The translations under genes were made by a program, and so were the position numbers. The notes below the pieces were generated by a model, which was given only the letters and a program-made list of their open reading frames with translations, searched no databases and was not told the DNA's origin. Positions 34,772 through 43,344 of a DNA stretch of 64,000 nt are shown here, piece by piece; the stretch's first letter is position 1, and each line of letters begins with the position of its first letter. This DNA is from Mesorhizobium sp. WSM2240 (GTDB taxonomy: Bacteria > Pseudomonadota > Alphaproteobacteria > Rhizobiales > Rhizobiaceae): contig NZ_CP159256.1 of NCBI RefSeq assembly GCF_040438645.1, positions 248,001 to 312,000 of the forward strand, given 5' to 3'.

Positions 34772-35128
34772 TCAATAGCCCTTGTCATCAAGATACTGCC
34801 GAAGGGCTTTTTCCATGATGGCCTGCATGGATGTTTCCAGGTTGAAAGACGCGAGTTTCAGGCGACGCTTCGTCTCGCGGTCAAGTTTGACGTTCACGAA
34901 ATAGCTCGTGCCTTTCATGCGGGCCCGCTTCATCTGGCGCAACGCCTTGCTTGCGTCGGTGGTCGTTTCCCTCTCCTTCCCACGTTTTGGCCTCGCCGGA
35001 TCGGGACGCATCGCCGGCTCGCCCCCGGGATTGTCCTCAATTCTGGGCGCATCGCGAACCAATTCAGCGCGCTGCTTGCGCGGAGCGGTCGCGAACTCTT
35101 CCAGGGACAATATCTCCTTCCCGCTCAT
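34772..35128 (-). CDS. Ribbon-helix-helix DNA-binding protein (VirC2/CopG-like)
   Basis: The 118-residue protein has a disordered basic first half and a C-terminal ribbon-helix-helix motif (TSYFVNVKLDRETKRRLKLA, then LETSMQAIMEKALRQYLDDKG). The start overlaps the ParA-like stop as ATGA. A ParA-like ATPase followed by an RHH protein matches the VirC1-VirC2 pair, which binds next to a transfer origin and stimulates strand transfer. A plasmid partition pair (ParA with a small RHH ParB) is the alternative. The divergent relaxosome genes favour the first reading. Confidence 0.7.
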   Translation of the reverse strand: MSGKEILSLEEFATAPRKQRAELVRDAPRIEDNPGGEPAMRPDPARPKRGKERETTTDASKALRQMKRARMKGTSYFVNVKLDRETKRRLKLASFNLETSMQAIMEKALRQYLDDKGY

Positions 35129-35826
35129 GCCGCCCACCCTGCTTGCGTCTCTGGGGCCAGCAACTCGTCGATCTCCGCCACGAGCGCCTGTGTTTCCCGT
35201 CGCGCCTTGGCGATTGCTTCCGTCACCTCCTGCATCTGCAGCGTTCCGACGCCATTGTGGATGTCCTTGTAGATGTTGCGCTCGAACACCTCGGTGCGGA
35301 ACAGGTAGGTCCCGACCCTGTCCTCGATGATCGGCCTGATCTTCCGATACAGCTCCGTATGCCGCACGGTCACCGTGATGCGGGTGCGCACAACCCCGTG
35401 CCTGCAAGCCCGGCCGACACTTTCATTTACACGCACAACATTTTCGAAACTGTCGATCGCGCCGAGCACCTCGCGCTTGGACGGCTGGATCGGCGAGACC
35501 ACCAGATCGGACCACGCGATCACCGGATCGACGATTGCCGTGTCTTCGCCCGGCGTGTCTATGAGCACGTAATCGAACTTGCTGGCGCCGTCCCGCAGCC
35601 ATGTCTCCAACCCTCTCGCCGTCTTATAGCTGTAGACCTCGATGCCTTCCGGCTGCGCATCCTTGCTGTGGCAATCCGTCCACCACTTCATCAGGTTGTT
35701 GCGCGCATCGAGGTCGATCATGGCGACGCGCCAGCCGTGCAGGGCATATTCGCCGGCGATGTTCATGAGCGCGGTCGTTTTACCCGCGCCCCCCTTGCCG
35801 TTGATTGCGGCGATCACGATGGTCAT
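35125..35826 (-). CDS. ParA/VirC1-like ATPase
   Basis: The 233-residue MinD/ParA-family ATPase has a deviant Walker A near the N-terminus (AINGKGGAGKTTALMN), Walker A' (VAMIDLDARNN) and Walker B (YVLIDTPGEDTAI). The start at 35826 has GGAG/GAGG upstream and begins directly with the first beta strand. It has no N-terminal DNA-binding domain, as expected for VirC1 or small type Ib ParA proteins. It is followed by the RHH gene with a 4-base overlap and diverges from mobC and the relaxase gene across a region rich in inverted repeats. Confidence 0.85.
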   Translation of the reverse strand: MTIVIAAINGKGGAGKTTALMNIAGEYALHGWRVAMIDLDARNNLMKWWTDCHSKDAQPEGIEVYSYKTARGLETWLRDGASKFDYVLIDTPGEDTAIVDPVIAWSDLVVSPIQPSKREVLGAIDSFENVVRVNESVGRACRHGVVRTRITVTVRHTELYRKIRPIIEDRVGTYLFRTEVFERNIYKDIHNGVGTLQMQEVTEAIAKARRETQALVAEIDELLAPETQAGWAA

Positions 35827-35844
35827 CGGCCTCATCTCCACGAA

Positions 35845-35910
35845 TGTGTTTCTACTCACACACGTTTCCACATCCGTTTGGGCGTGGATTCACATGGGTA
35901 TAGAAACACA
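35845..35910. repeat. 10-base inverted repeat upstream of the ParA-like gene
   Basis: TGTGTTTCTA (35845-35854) and TAGAAACACA (35901-35910) are perfect inverted copies separated by 46 bases, starting 19 bases before the parA-like ATG. The intervening sequence includes several CACA/TGTG runs. It could be an operator for the RHH protein or part of a transfer origin. Confidence 0.65.
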
Positions 35911-35939
35911 CGAAGACGGAAAAATACAATCCTATTGGT

Positions 35940-36494
35940 GTGGAAAAAATGGAAATGCCGACGATGTCGCAAAAAATTGCAGCTATATTGGTTGGCAGGA
36001 TACGCAAAAATGTGATACATTTTTCTTGGCGATCGAGGAACAAGTCCTCGATCCGCGGCCTGCGGCCGCGATCACCCTCATCCAGGGCGAGAATCCCGTT
36101 GGCCGGACCCGGTTCTGCAGCGTCGAGGAGGAAGGATCGAGTGGCGCATGTGCGCTTCTCGGCTTCCGAGTTCGACGCACTGGAGGCTGCCGCTAGGGCT
36201 GCGGGTATGACTGTCTCGGCCTTCGTGCGATCGCTTTCCACGGAAGGCGCCGGCGTGCGCCCGTTCCTTGGAGACGGGGATCGCGCCGTACTTGGCCTCC
36301 TCGCGGACGGCATGCGGGTGGTTGGCGGGAACCTCAATCAGATCGCCCGCGCTTTCAACACGGGGCGGATTCCAGCCGAGGAGGATCTCGTGGGCACGGT
36401 CAGGGACGCTCACGTGATTGCGACGACAGTCGCCGCCGAACTGGCCAGCATGACCAGACGATCAGCAGCAGCGCGACGCGGAAAGGGCGCCTGA
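35940..36494 (+). CDS. mobC: MobC-like relaxosome protein (start uncertain)
   Basis: The conserved part is the C-terminal roughly 120 residues: VAHVRFSASEFDALEAAARA with AGMTVSAFVRSL (an RHH DNA-binding fold) and VVGGNLNQIARAFNTGRIP, the MobC signature. MobC-type proteins bind the transfer origin and help the relaxase open the DNA. The frame is open from ATG 35940, but the first 20 residues lie in the AT-rich repeat island, so the true start is probably further in, perhaps GTG near 36012 or 36139. The stop overlaps the relaxase start (TGATG). Confidence 0.8.
   Translation: MEKMEMPTMSQKIAAILVGRIRKNVIHFSWRSRNKSSIRGLRPRSPSSRARIPLAGPGSAASRRKDRVAHVRFSASEFDALEAAARAAGMTVSAFVRSLSTEGAGVRPFLGDGDRAVLGLLADGMRVVGGNLNQIARAFNTGRIPAEEDLVGTVRDAHVIATTVAAELASMTRRSAAARRGKGA
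36006..36024. repeat. AT-rich palindrome near mobC, candidate transfer-origin or operator element
   Basis: AAAAATGT-GAT-ACATTTTT is a perfect 8-base inverted repeat around three bases in an AT-rich island (about 35910-36030) within GC-rich DNA, between the divergent ParA-like and MobC/relaxase genes. Transfer origins typically lie beside relaxosome genes and combine inverted repeats with AT-rich DNA. A nic site could not be identified. Confidence 0.45.
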
Positions 36495-38827
36495 TGGAGT
36501 TTCTGCCTGGCGCATTCGAACGGGAATGGGAGCGTCGCCGCGCGACCCTCCTGCACGAGATGCAGCTAAGGCAGGTCGAGAAGATTGACTGGGACGAGCC
36601 GCGAAGGGGAGGGGTGGCGGCGCTCCCGGATAAACGCCTTGGCGGCCTTGGTCGCGCGCGACCGCGGCGCAGTCATTGGTGGCGGGGAGGTTGGGCTCGT
36701 GGCGGTTCCGCCGCCGGTCGCTCGATGCGAACGCGTTTCACGGCCTTGGCGCATGGTAGTCAGCCGGCGATGGTCAAGCTGGCTTCCTATGGCGGGGGCG
36801 CGAGGGCCGGCGACATGATGAGTTACACTTCGCGGGGCGGGGCACTGGCTGTTGAGAATGATCGCGGGGAACGCGTCGTCGGCAAGGCGGCGCTCGCAAA
36901 GGAGCGGGCAGAGTGGGAGCATCTTTTTGATAACCGCGCCTCCAGTCGGGACCTCGGTGTATTCCATGTCACGATCGAGAGCGGCTCGATTGCGCGCGCT
37001 GTGGACAGGGACGAGCAGATCCGCGACGTACTCCGTTCGGGCTTTCGGGATCGACGGTATGTCTATACCGTCCACGAGCGAAACCACGACGAGCTCGACG
37101 TGAGTGGCGTCGTTGTTCTCCGCAACCTCGGTGGAGAGCGGCTCACCGGCGACAGGAAGGCTGCGGGATTCGTCCAGCAGCGGTACGACGAAAGCCGTGT
37201 TGGTCAGGGCGTTGAGGCACGGTTTCGGTTCCATGGCTACGGAAATGGTGTCGGATGGGGCACTGCCCGCGTCCGGGAACTGGTGGAACGCGCAGGCGGT
37301 GAGGTTCGCGACGAGAGCGGCCGGCGCATCGAAGGCGCCGAGCAGGCGGGCGACCTCGTGCAGAAGGAATGGCGCAAGGAACTGCACAGCCGAAAGGGCA
37401 GGGACGTGATGCACCTGATTGTCTCCGCTCGCGCCGGCACCGGCGCCTCGGCGTTCGAGGGAGCGGTGCGGAACTTCCTGGGCGATCAGTTTGTGGGTCA
37501 CCGCTATATCTTCGCCATCCACGATCCCGCGCTCGATCCAAAGGAGATCACCGAGGGCGGCAAGCGACCTCATATTCACGCCCACGCCATCGTCACAATG
37601 CGCTCGGAGATGGGCGCGCGGATCGAAACCAGTCCGCGAGTGTTTCGCGAATGGCGTTCTTTGATAGCGAAGAGGGCGCGTGAGCATGGGATCGACATGG
37701 AATTGACGGATCGCCGCGAACTCGCCAGTGCGCCGGCCTACACACGCCATCAGGTGCGTCCCGTCAGCTATCGCGGAAGAACCAAGCACGAGGGTACGAC
37801 ACAAGCCGCGCACGCCCGGTATCGAGCAAAGCGGTCGAACGAATTGAGCCTTGCTGGCTCGGATCGGAGCAAGGAGTATGCGGCAAAGGCTGCGGGTGTC
37901 TGGAATGAACTCGCTAGCGAGAAAACTGAGGCGCGAGTCAGCGCGTTTGCGGCGGCGCAGAACTATCGGTTGGAAACGGCCGCGCGGAACAGCCAAATTG
38001 ACCTTATGATCGCGGCAGATGTAGCTTACGCCTCAAAAAACAATGCCAATGTGGCGTTGTTCAGTGAGCTGATCGAAGGCATGGTGGACCAGATGCGAGA
38101 GATGACTCGTCCCGAGTTCGAGGCCTATGAGAAGCGCGTGGAAACGGTTCTTGCCTCTATCGAGCAAACGCTCGAGGCATCAGATCGGGCCGATTTTGAC
38201 GACGTCGCTGCCGCGGCGCGTGAGGTCGTCGACATCCGCCGCGCGTACCTGGAATTATCGCAACGGCAGATCGGTGCCGAACCAGGGCAAGTATTGCACG
38301 ACAGGTGGAATGAGCGACGCGACGACGTCAACGCGCAGTGGGATTTGGCGGTCGCGCGCTTCGGCGCTGAAGCGGTGGAATCTGCGAACGAGGTGCTCGT
38401 CCAGGTCGGCCACTATCGGGATGGTCTCGACAGGATCGAAGCCGGCGAGCTGCCGCGATCCTATGCGGCGAGCTATCGCGCGGGCCTCGTGCGTGAGGTC
38501 CTTCGGGCGGCTGAGCTGGCCGTCAATGACGACAACCGATATATGCGTGATGTCGCCAGAACGGATCAGGATCTGCAGCGCGCGATCGAGCGGGTCGAGC
38601 TGTCTCGCCGCGAGCACGGGAGCGCTGTCCCACAGGAGCGCGAGCATCAGGTCTCAGACCCAACGGGTTTACGCATCGGCGGTCAGAATGAAAACGCAGC
38701 TGGCGGTATGCCGGATAGGCCCGAAGCCGAGCGGAATCGCGAACAACAGCATGCGCCAAACCTGCGTGAGATTGAACAGGCGATCGAAGAAAGGCAGGAA
38801 CGCGGCCGCGACGAACGCGAACGATAG
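36494..38827 (+). CDS. Relaxase/mobilization nuclease
   Basis: This 777-residue relaxase nicks the transfer origin and pilots the strand into the coupling protein. A conserved tyrosine stretch, KLASYGGGARAGDMMSYTSRGG, lies near residues 95-118. The metal-binding histidine motif RPHIHAHAIVTMR follows near residues 355-367, the 3H type of MOBP/VirD2-like enzymes. The C-terminal half is a long charged coiled region ending in glutamate/arginine-rich repeats (REIEQAIEERQERGRDERER). The first roughly 90 residues are not part of the catalytic fold. It overlaps mobC, so both are co-expressed. Confidence 0.85.
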   Translation: MEFLPGAFEREWERRRATLLHEMQLRQVEKIDWDEPRRGGVAALPDKRLGGLGRARPRRSHWWRGGWARGGSAAGRSMRTRFTALAHGSQPAMVKLASYGGGARAGDMMSYTSRGGALAVENDRGERVVGKAALAKERAEWEHLFDNRASSRDLGVFHVTIESGSIARAVDRDEQIRDVLRSGFRDRRYVYTVHERNHDELDVSGVVVLRNLGGERLTGDRKAAGFVQQRYDESRVGQGVEARFRFHGYGNGVGWGTARVRELVERAGGEVRDESGRRIEGAEQAGDLVQKEWRKELHSRKGRDVMHLIVSARAGTGASAFEGAVRNFLGDQFVGHRYIFAIHDPALDPKEITEGGKRPHIHAHAIVTMRSEMGARIETSPRVFREWRSLIAKRAREHGIDMELTDRRELASAPAYTRHQVRPVSYRGRTKHEGTTQAAHARYRAKRSNELSLAGSDRSKEYAAKAAGVWNELASEKTEARVSAFAAAQNYRLETAARNSQIDLMIAADVAYASKNNANVALFSELIEGMVDQMREMTRPEFEAYEKRVETVLASIEQTLEASDRADFDDVAAAAREVVDIRRAYLELSQRQIGAEPGQVLHDRWNERRDDVNAQWDLAVARFGAEAVESANEVLVQVGHYRDGLDRIEAGELPRSYAASYRAGLVREVLRAAELAVNDDNRYMRDVARTDQDLQRAIERVELSRREHGSAVPQEREHQVSDPTGLRIGGQNENAAGGMPDRPEAERNREQQHAPNLREIEQAIEERQERGRDERER

Positions 38828-39016
38828 GAGGCGATCAGCGTCGAGGCTGAGACAGCGCGCGGACGCCATCCAGGCTTTCGTGATCGGCGCGGTTTCATAC
38901 GCGGAGTTTGCGCGATGGAAATATGTGACGTACACGAGACGGATGCCCCGCCACGACCAGCCTCTTTACGGAATAACGGGAGCCAGTCTTCTGCACCGCT
39001 TTCGATACACGTGCCG

Positions 39017-39529
39017 TCACTTGGTTGGCGCCGGATGCAATCGTGGGTCGAGGGCGAAAGCCTCTTGTAGCTTCATAGAATAGCCGCCCTTCGTAACGCT
39101 CGCGTCGAAGATCAGGTTCCAGCTGTGCTGCGAGACGGCGCTTGGAATCACAACAAAATTGTGCCGCTGGAGGAGATCGTCCCCGAACGCCTGTTGCCCA
39201 GCACTCGGAATTCCCGGACGCAACCAGTTCGGGTTCGGAACGGCAGCGGGGCCGACGACATGAACGGCCGTTACATTCTCAATCGCTGCCGCTGTTATTA
39301 CATGCGCGACCGTGTCGAGCACCCTAAAACCTTTGTGGACCGCAACTTCAAGAATCGCGGTCGAGGGGTCGATTGAACAATACACCGCGCGGACGCCCCT
39401 GCTGTTCCATCGGCCGCCCACTTTGTATGCGCCTTCGCCACTATCCCAATTGGCAGCGTAGCTGGCCTGATCGAGCCGCCAGACAACCAACTCGGAGCCG
39501 CCAAGCACTGCCGGCAGCGGCGTCATCAA
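39017..39529 (-). CDS. RES-domain toxin
   Basis: The 170-residue RES protein is the toxin of a type II RES/Xre pair; characterised RES toxins destroy cellular NAD+. The defining residues are visible: Arg in VVWRLDQASYA, the GGRWNSRGVRAVYCS block, Glu in STAILEVAVH, and the later Ser in the VVIPSAVSQHSWN block. The start overlaps the antitoxin stop as ATGA, the standard arrangement of antitoxin first, toxin second. It probably stabilises the mobile element. All expected motifs are present, so it should be active. Confidence 0.92.
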   Translation of the reverse strand: MMTPLPAVLGGSELVVWRLDQASYAANWDSGEGAYKVGGRWNSRGVRAVYCSIDPSTAILEVAVHKGFRVLDTVAHVITAAAIENVTAVHVVGPAAVPNPNWLRPGIPSAGQQAFGDDLLQRHNFVVIPSAVSQHSWNLIFDASVTKGGYSMKLQEAFALDPRLHPAPTK

Positions 39530-40035
39530 TAGACGCCGAACTCAAGCCGCTCGAGATAGTCCTCTACGAGCTCGACGCCCGCCGGCGTCGACAGAAGGTC
39601 GATGGGACTACGCTGGTCCAGCCCGATTGCCGGGCGCTCCAGCCATTGCTCCGCTTCCGCCTGCGACCCGAAAACGTCAGTCGCTTTCGACAGGATCTCC
39701 GCAAATTTCCAGGTTCGCCCGCTTTGCTCCTGACTAAGGGGCTTGGAAGGAGCATCCTTTCTGCGTTGATAGGTACGCACACTCATGCCCACGGCCTTCT
39801 CAAGTGAATCGGTCTTCTGGATAAAGACGAGCCTCCCAACGAGATGGTCCAGTGCCGAGGCAGGCAGACCGCGCAGAAGCAGTTCATGGGCGTCCAGTGG
39901 ACTGGTCAGACGCCGTGATAAAATGCGGGCGCCGCCGAGCAATTCGGACACCTTGTGCAATTCATTTCCTTCTGGACGCGCCTTCCCCAATGCACTTGCC
40001 ACAAGTTGTCTCCTTACGCCATATGTCGCTTCCAA
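39526..40035 (-). CDS. Xre/MbcA/ParS-family antitoxin of the RES pair
   Basis: The antitoxin is about 169 residues, with a helix-turn-helix-like N-terminal part (FIQKTDSLEKAVGMSVRTYQRRKD) and a C-terminal DUF2384 toxin-binding domain (SKATDVFGSQAEAEQWLERP, SPIDLLSTPAGVELVEDYL, ERLEFGVY). The DUF2384 end normally plugs the RES active site. The frame starts with TTG at 40035; a GTG about 11 codons in is an alternative. It is expected to repress its own operon. Confidence 0.9.
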   Translation of the reverse strand: MEATYGVRRQLVASALGKARPEGNELHKVSELLGGARILSRRLTSPLDAHELLLRGLPASALDHLVGRLVFIQKTDSLEKAVGMSVRTYQRRKDAPSKPLSQEQSGRTWKFAEILSKATDVFGSQAEAEQWLERPAIGLDQRSPIDLLSTPAGVELVEDYLERLEFGVY

Positions 40036-40375
40036 ATATGACAGATGACGCGAGGTTTCAAGTCTGAGACGTGAGATGCCGCTGACGGTGGCCCCAACCG
40101 AGGCCGGCGCGCGTCATCGAAACCGTTCTCAGCAAGATCGCCCGGGGTGGCCGCGTAAGGCGCCTGTGGATAGCCCGGACCGGAATGTGAATGTACGGCT
40201 CCTTGACACGCTGCGCAAAATAAACTTGCTATTTCAATTACTTAGTAAGTTCCATAAGATATGTTATGCGACTTTCTCTTATTGGCGCAAAGTTAAAATG
40301 TCTTGATTCTGCAAAGTAGGAATGTCGCCCTGTTCGTCAATGACGGCGGGAGGCAGCAGATTGGGACTGATATTG
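40036..40375. other. AT-rich intergenic region upstream of toxin-antitoxin and IS relic
   Basis: The part 40200-40310 is markedly AT-rich and contains no gene. It could hold the antitoxin promoter (minus strand). The right end, near 40299-40330 (TGTCTTGATTCTGCAAAGTA), looks like the left end of the ISNCY-type element whose relic transposase follows. Confidence 0.4.
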
Positions 40376-41300
40376 ATGAGCGAGCGCGAGTTTCAGCGTA
40401 TCGAGGTGCTGTCGAAGGTTTTGGAGCGGCGCATGACCGTTGTCTCGGCCGCGCGTGTCCTGGATATGAAGACGCGTCAGGTCCAGCGTCTGCTGAAGGC
40501 GTTCCGGGCCGAAGGCGCCGCAGCACTTCGGCACTAGGCTCGAGGACGACCATCGAACCATCGATATGCCGCCGGCGTCGGCGAACTGGCGGTTCAGTTG
40601 ATCCGGGAACACTATCTCGATTTCGGGCCAACCCTGGCGGCCAAACCGTGGCTTGGTCGTATCGCGAGAGACATTGCGCAAGTGGATGGCGGAAGCCGGA
40701 ATCTGGCTGTCCCGAAAGCCGCGCAGGACGTTCCATTAGCCCAGATTACGTCGGGAGTCATATGGCGAGTTGGTGCAGATCGACGGCAGCGATCATCGTT
40801 GGTTCGAGGAGCGGGGCGATCCATGCACCCTGCTCGTCTTCATCGACGACGCGACCAGCACGCTTCAGCAGCTTCGCTTTGTGAAGTCGGAGAGCACCTT
40901 CAGCTACTTCGAGGCGCTCGAGCTCTATCTGAAGGCGCATGGCTGTCCGGTGGCGTTTTATTCCGACAAGCACACGGTGTTTCGCGTTTCCAAGAAGGAC
41001 GCCAAGGCCGGCCGCGGCATGACGCAGTTCGGCCGTGCTCTGGCGGAACTCAACATCGAGATCCTGTGCGCCAATTCGAGCCAGGCCAAAGGCCGCGTCG
41101 AGCGCGCCAATCAGACTTTACAGGACCGGCTGGTCAAGGAGCTGCGCCTGCGCGGCATCGACACGATCGCGGCGGCGAACGTCTATGCGCCCGAGTTTAT
41201 CGCGGACTTCAACGCCCGCTTTGGCAAGGAGCCGCGCAATCCGAAGGCCATGCATCGCCCGCTCGCCGAGCATGCGGCCGGAAGCAACTTACGTCAGTGA
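40376..41300 (+). pseudogene. ISNCY-type transposase relic
   Basis: ATG 40376 opens MSEREFQRIEVLSKVLERRM with a helix-turn-helix (AARVLDMKTRQVQRLLKAF) and hits a TAG at about 40537. A later frame gives VQIDGSDHRWFEERG, then LVFIDDATSTLQQLRFVKSE and KGRVERANQTLQDRLVKELR, the DDE integrase core, ending at 41300. Several frameshifts separate the parts, and the C-terminal domain is missing. It is a dead element. Confidence 0.8.
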
Positions 41301-42053
41301 CCCACTACTATACGGCACATCATATCCGTCCGCTTCATCATGCGGAACGCCTCGCCTTCCACAAGAATCTCGTGACGGCCATCTGGCCGTTATTCGCCCG
41401 CGTCAGTGCGGTTCCACGAAAGCTTGACCGCACGGCGGAACCGGAGGTGTCGAGTCGTGTACCTACGCCTGGACATAGCTATCTCCATCGCTCGAAAATC
41501 GCTGCACGTCGATATCAAGCTGGCCACTTGTCCGATAATATCAGGTCTCCTCCTGTGATTCGCCTGCCACGGTTCGCCCTGGCGGACTTATTTTTTTAAA
41601 ACCTCCCTCGGCAAATGCTGTGCCAGCACCGGGTCGTCAATGTCGCCGCCCCAAGCTGTCGAAGTAGCCGCTGGTAAGGGCTCGTGCTACCGGTTGTTTG
41701 AACCCCAAAGGCTCGGCCAATCTCTCCTTCGCATTCGGGTATCTCGCCCAGGTCGCAAACGTCCGCATCCGCGCCGCCGGCCTCAAAGCGTTCTGCCAGG
41801 CCTATTTCTACGAGGCATAACGGCTCGGCTCCTGCGCGCTCGCCGGGCACACCGCGTGAAATGCGACCAAGATATTTCTATGGGTCACATATCACAAAGG
41901 AAGCTGAAATAGGCGGGGTCAAGTAATGCCTGCTTGAGATCTCCCTAGATATCGAAATCAATTCGAGCAGTCTTCGCCGGCGAGGTTGATTGCCCGGCAA
42001 GTTCCGATAGCAACTCAATGTCCGCTTCGCTTCACTCGCCCGGTGAACGGCCG
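41301..42053. other. Non-coding region left of the curli genes
   Basis: I find no convincing gene. One short plus-strand frame near 41690-41818 (translation including VRIRAAGLKAFCQAYFYEA) may be debris of an unidentified gene. There is no visible terminator for the IS relic. The curli promoter is expected at the right-hand end. Confidence 0.35.
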
Positions 42054-42070
42054 CTGAATGTCCGGTTCAG
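42054..42070 (+). promoter_or_regulatory. Shared upstream element of the curlin genes, copy 1
   Basis: CTGAATGTCCGGTTCAG is an inverted repeat (CTGAA/TTCAG) located 91 bases before the first curlin start. A close relative, CTGAATGCGGGGTTC, occurs at 43250-43264, 95 bases before the second curlin start. The matching sequence and matching distance suggest a common regulator or promoter element. Confidence 0.45.
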
Positions 42071-42144
42071 CCTGGGTTCCGGAGCGGGCCCTTAGAACGT
42101 GAACCGTCAACACGCGGCATAGGCCGCCAACCCAGGAGACGGAA

Positions 42145-42579
42145 ATGTCGAGCAAGTTCCTCATCACAGGCGCCCTCGCCGCCCTCATCGGCTTCATCAC
42201 CGTGCCGGCCATGGCCAACGACGTGTTCATCAAGCAGTACGGCTTCGCCAATTCCGGCGGCGGCGCCCAGGCCGGCTACAGGAACCGCATCAGCATCCAT
42301 CAGAGCGGCAAGTACAACGAAGCCGTCGCCAATCAGAAGGGTCGGCGCAATCTCGTGGCGATCGGCCAGGAAGGCCGCAGGAATTTCGCCGACGTCTACC
42401 AGAAGGGTAGGCTGAACAGTGCCGGCGTCGGCCAGTTCGGCTCGAACCACACCGCCATCCTGACCCAGGACGGCAACCGCAACGTGACGGCCGGCGTACA
42501 GGTCGGCAACGGCTGCAGCGCCAATGTCAAGCAGGCCGGCTCCGGCAACGTGGCCGCCTTCGTACAGACTTGCCCGTGA
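42145..42579 (+). CDS. Curlin-repeat amyloid protein (CsgA/CsgB-like)
   Basis: The 144-residue secreted protein has a signal peptide (MSSKFLITGALAALIGF to about residue 24, AMAND) and then a string of curlin-type repeats with the Q-x-G-x-x-N pattern: IHQSGKYNEAV, NQKGRRNLV, GQEGRRNFA, YQKGRLNSA, GQFGSNHTA, TQDGNRNVT, KQAGSGNVA. Curlins polymerise outside the cell into amyloid fibres used in surface attachment and biofilm. It is first of three curli-related genes. No csgG export channel is in the window, so export would depend on genes elsewhere. Confidence 0.85.
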   Translation: MSSKFLITGALAALIGFITVPAMANDVFIKQYGFANSGGGAQAGYRNRISIHQSGKYNEAVANQKGRRNLVAIGQEGRRNFADVYQKGRLNSAGVGQFGSNHTAILTQDGNRNVTAGVQVGNGCSANVKQAGSGNVAAFVQTCP

Positions 42580-42651
42580 GGTTCGTTCAGGTAGCCGAGG
42601 GGAGCAAGACGGGTCCCCTCGTTCCTGGCGCAGGCAACAAGGAGAAAGACT

Positions 42652-43050
42652 ATGTTCAAGAGTAAGGGTTTTCCGGCACGCGCGGCGCCGCTCCTGCTCG
42701 GCCTCGGTGCCGCTGCGATTGCCGCGGGCGCGGGCCAGGCTGGCTCGGAGTCCGAGCCGGTACGCTGCGAGATACGAGCCGAGACATCCGGCGGCATGAC
42801 CACCCTGGAAGGCGTGGTTCGTGCCGACAAGGCGGTCAGCGGCTCTTATCGGTTCCGCGTGAAGAGTTCCGGTGCGTCGGGCAGTTCCAACATCGATCAG
42901 GGCGGCGCGTTCACCGCCGCTCCCGCCAGCCCGGAAACGCTCGGTTCGGTCATGCTGGGCAGTCGCGGCGCCCGCTATGACGCGAGCCTCACGGTTACCG
43001 TCAACGGTAAGAAGATCGAATGCAGCGATCGCGTAGGCGGCGCGATCTGA
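42652..43050 (+). CDS. csgH: CsgH-like curli chaperone
   Basis: The 132-residue exported protein has a signal peptide of about 30 residues (ending near AGQAGSES) and a small beta-sandwich domain (CEIRAETSGGMTTLEGVV, SGSYRFRVKSSGASGSSNIDQ, GARYDASLTVTVNGKKIEC). Two cysteines may form a disulfide. This matches CsgH of alphaproteobacteria, a periplasmic protein that blocks premature curlin assembly, taking the place of CsgC. It lies between the two curlin genes. An AAGGAG site (AACAAGGAGAAAG) precedes the start, and a terminator follows the stop. Confidence 0.7.
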   Translation: MFKSKGFPARAAPLLLGLGAAAIAAGAGQAGSESEPVRCEIRAETSGGMTTLEGVVRADKAVSGSYRFRVKSSGASGSSNIDQGGAFTAAPASPETLGSVMLGSRGARYDASLTVTVNGKKIECSDRVGGAI

Positions 43051-43069
43051 CGAGTCGCCTCCACATGGC

Positions 43070-43099
43070 AAAAGGGCTCCGCCGACCGGAGCCCTTTTT
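43070..43099 (+). terminator. Intrinsic terminator after csgH
   Basis: GGGCTCCG (43074-43081) pairs with CGGAGCCC (43087-43094) around a 5-base loop. It is flanked by AAAA before and TTTTT after, followed by GTTTTG. This is a classic rho-independent terminator that separates the first two curli genes from the second curlin gene. Confidence 0.88.
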
Positions 43100-43249
43100 G
43101 TTTTGTACTCCCGGCACTGATTCAGTTCACCCCCTCCGCCTCGCTTCGCTCGGCACCTCCCCATCGAGGGGCAGGATGGCCCGAAGGACCGGGGGGTGGC
43201 CGCGACGGCCGCGGGTCAGTCTCAAGGGCTCGATCGCGATTAACGCCCG

Positions 43250-43264
43250 CTGAATGCGGGGTTC
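43250..43264 (+). promoter_or_regulatory. Shared upstream element of the curlin genes, copy 2
   Basis: CTGAATGCGGGGTTC lies 95 bases upstream of the second curlin start and closely resembles the element at 42054-42068 ahead of the first curlin gene. A further GGTTCAG follows at about 43271. The recurrence supports a common control site. Confidence 0.45.
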
Positions 43265-43344
43265 CGCTTCGGTTCAGGGCCGCTGAGCCAGGATGAGGTC
43301 ACCGGCTCTGAAGCCGGCCGCACCAGCGACCCAGGAGAAATTCG

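Noticed and set aside
35125..35826. Calling the ParA-like gene a partition gene partnering the ParB-like protein at 19871
   Set aside because: They are 13 kb apart, and the ParA-like gene is coupled to an RHH gene and faces relaxosome genes, so a VirC1-type role is more likely.
34951..36015. 354-codon plus-strand open frame over the ParA-like gene
   Set aside because: The minus-strand ParA and RHH proteins have clear motifs; this frame does not and crosses the intergenic repeat island.
41640..41912. Possible small gene fragments left of the curli genes
   Set aside because: Short frames on both strands without convincing similarity; could not be assigned.
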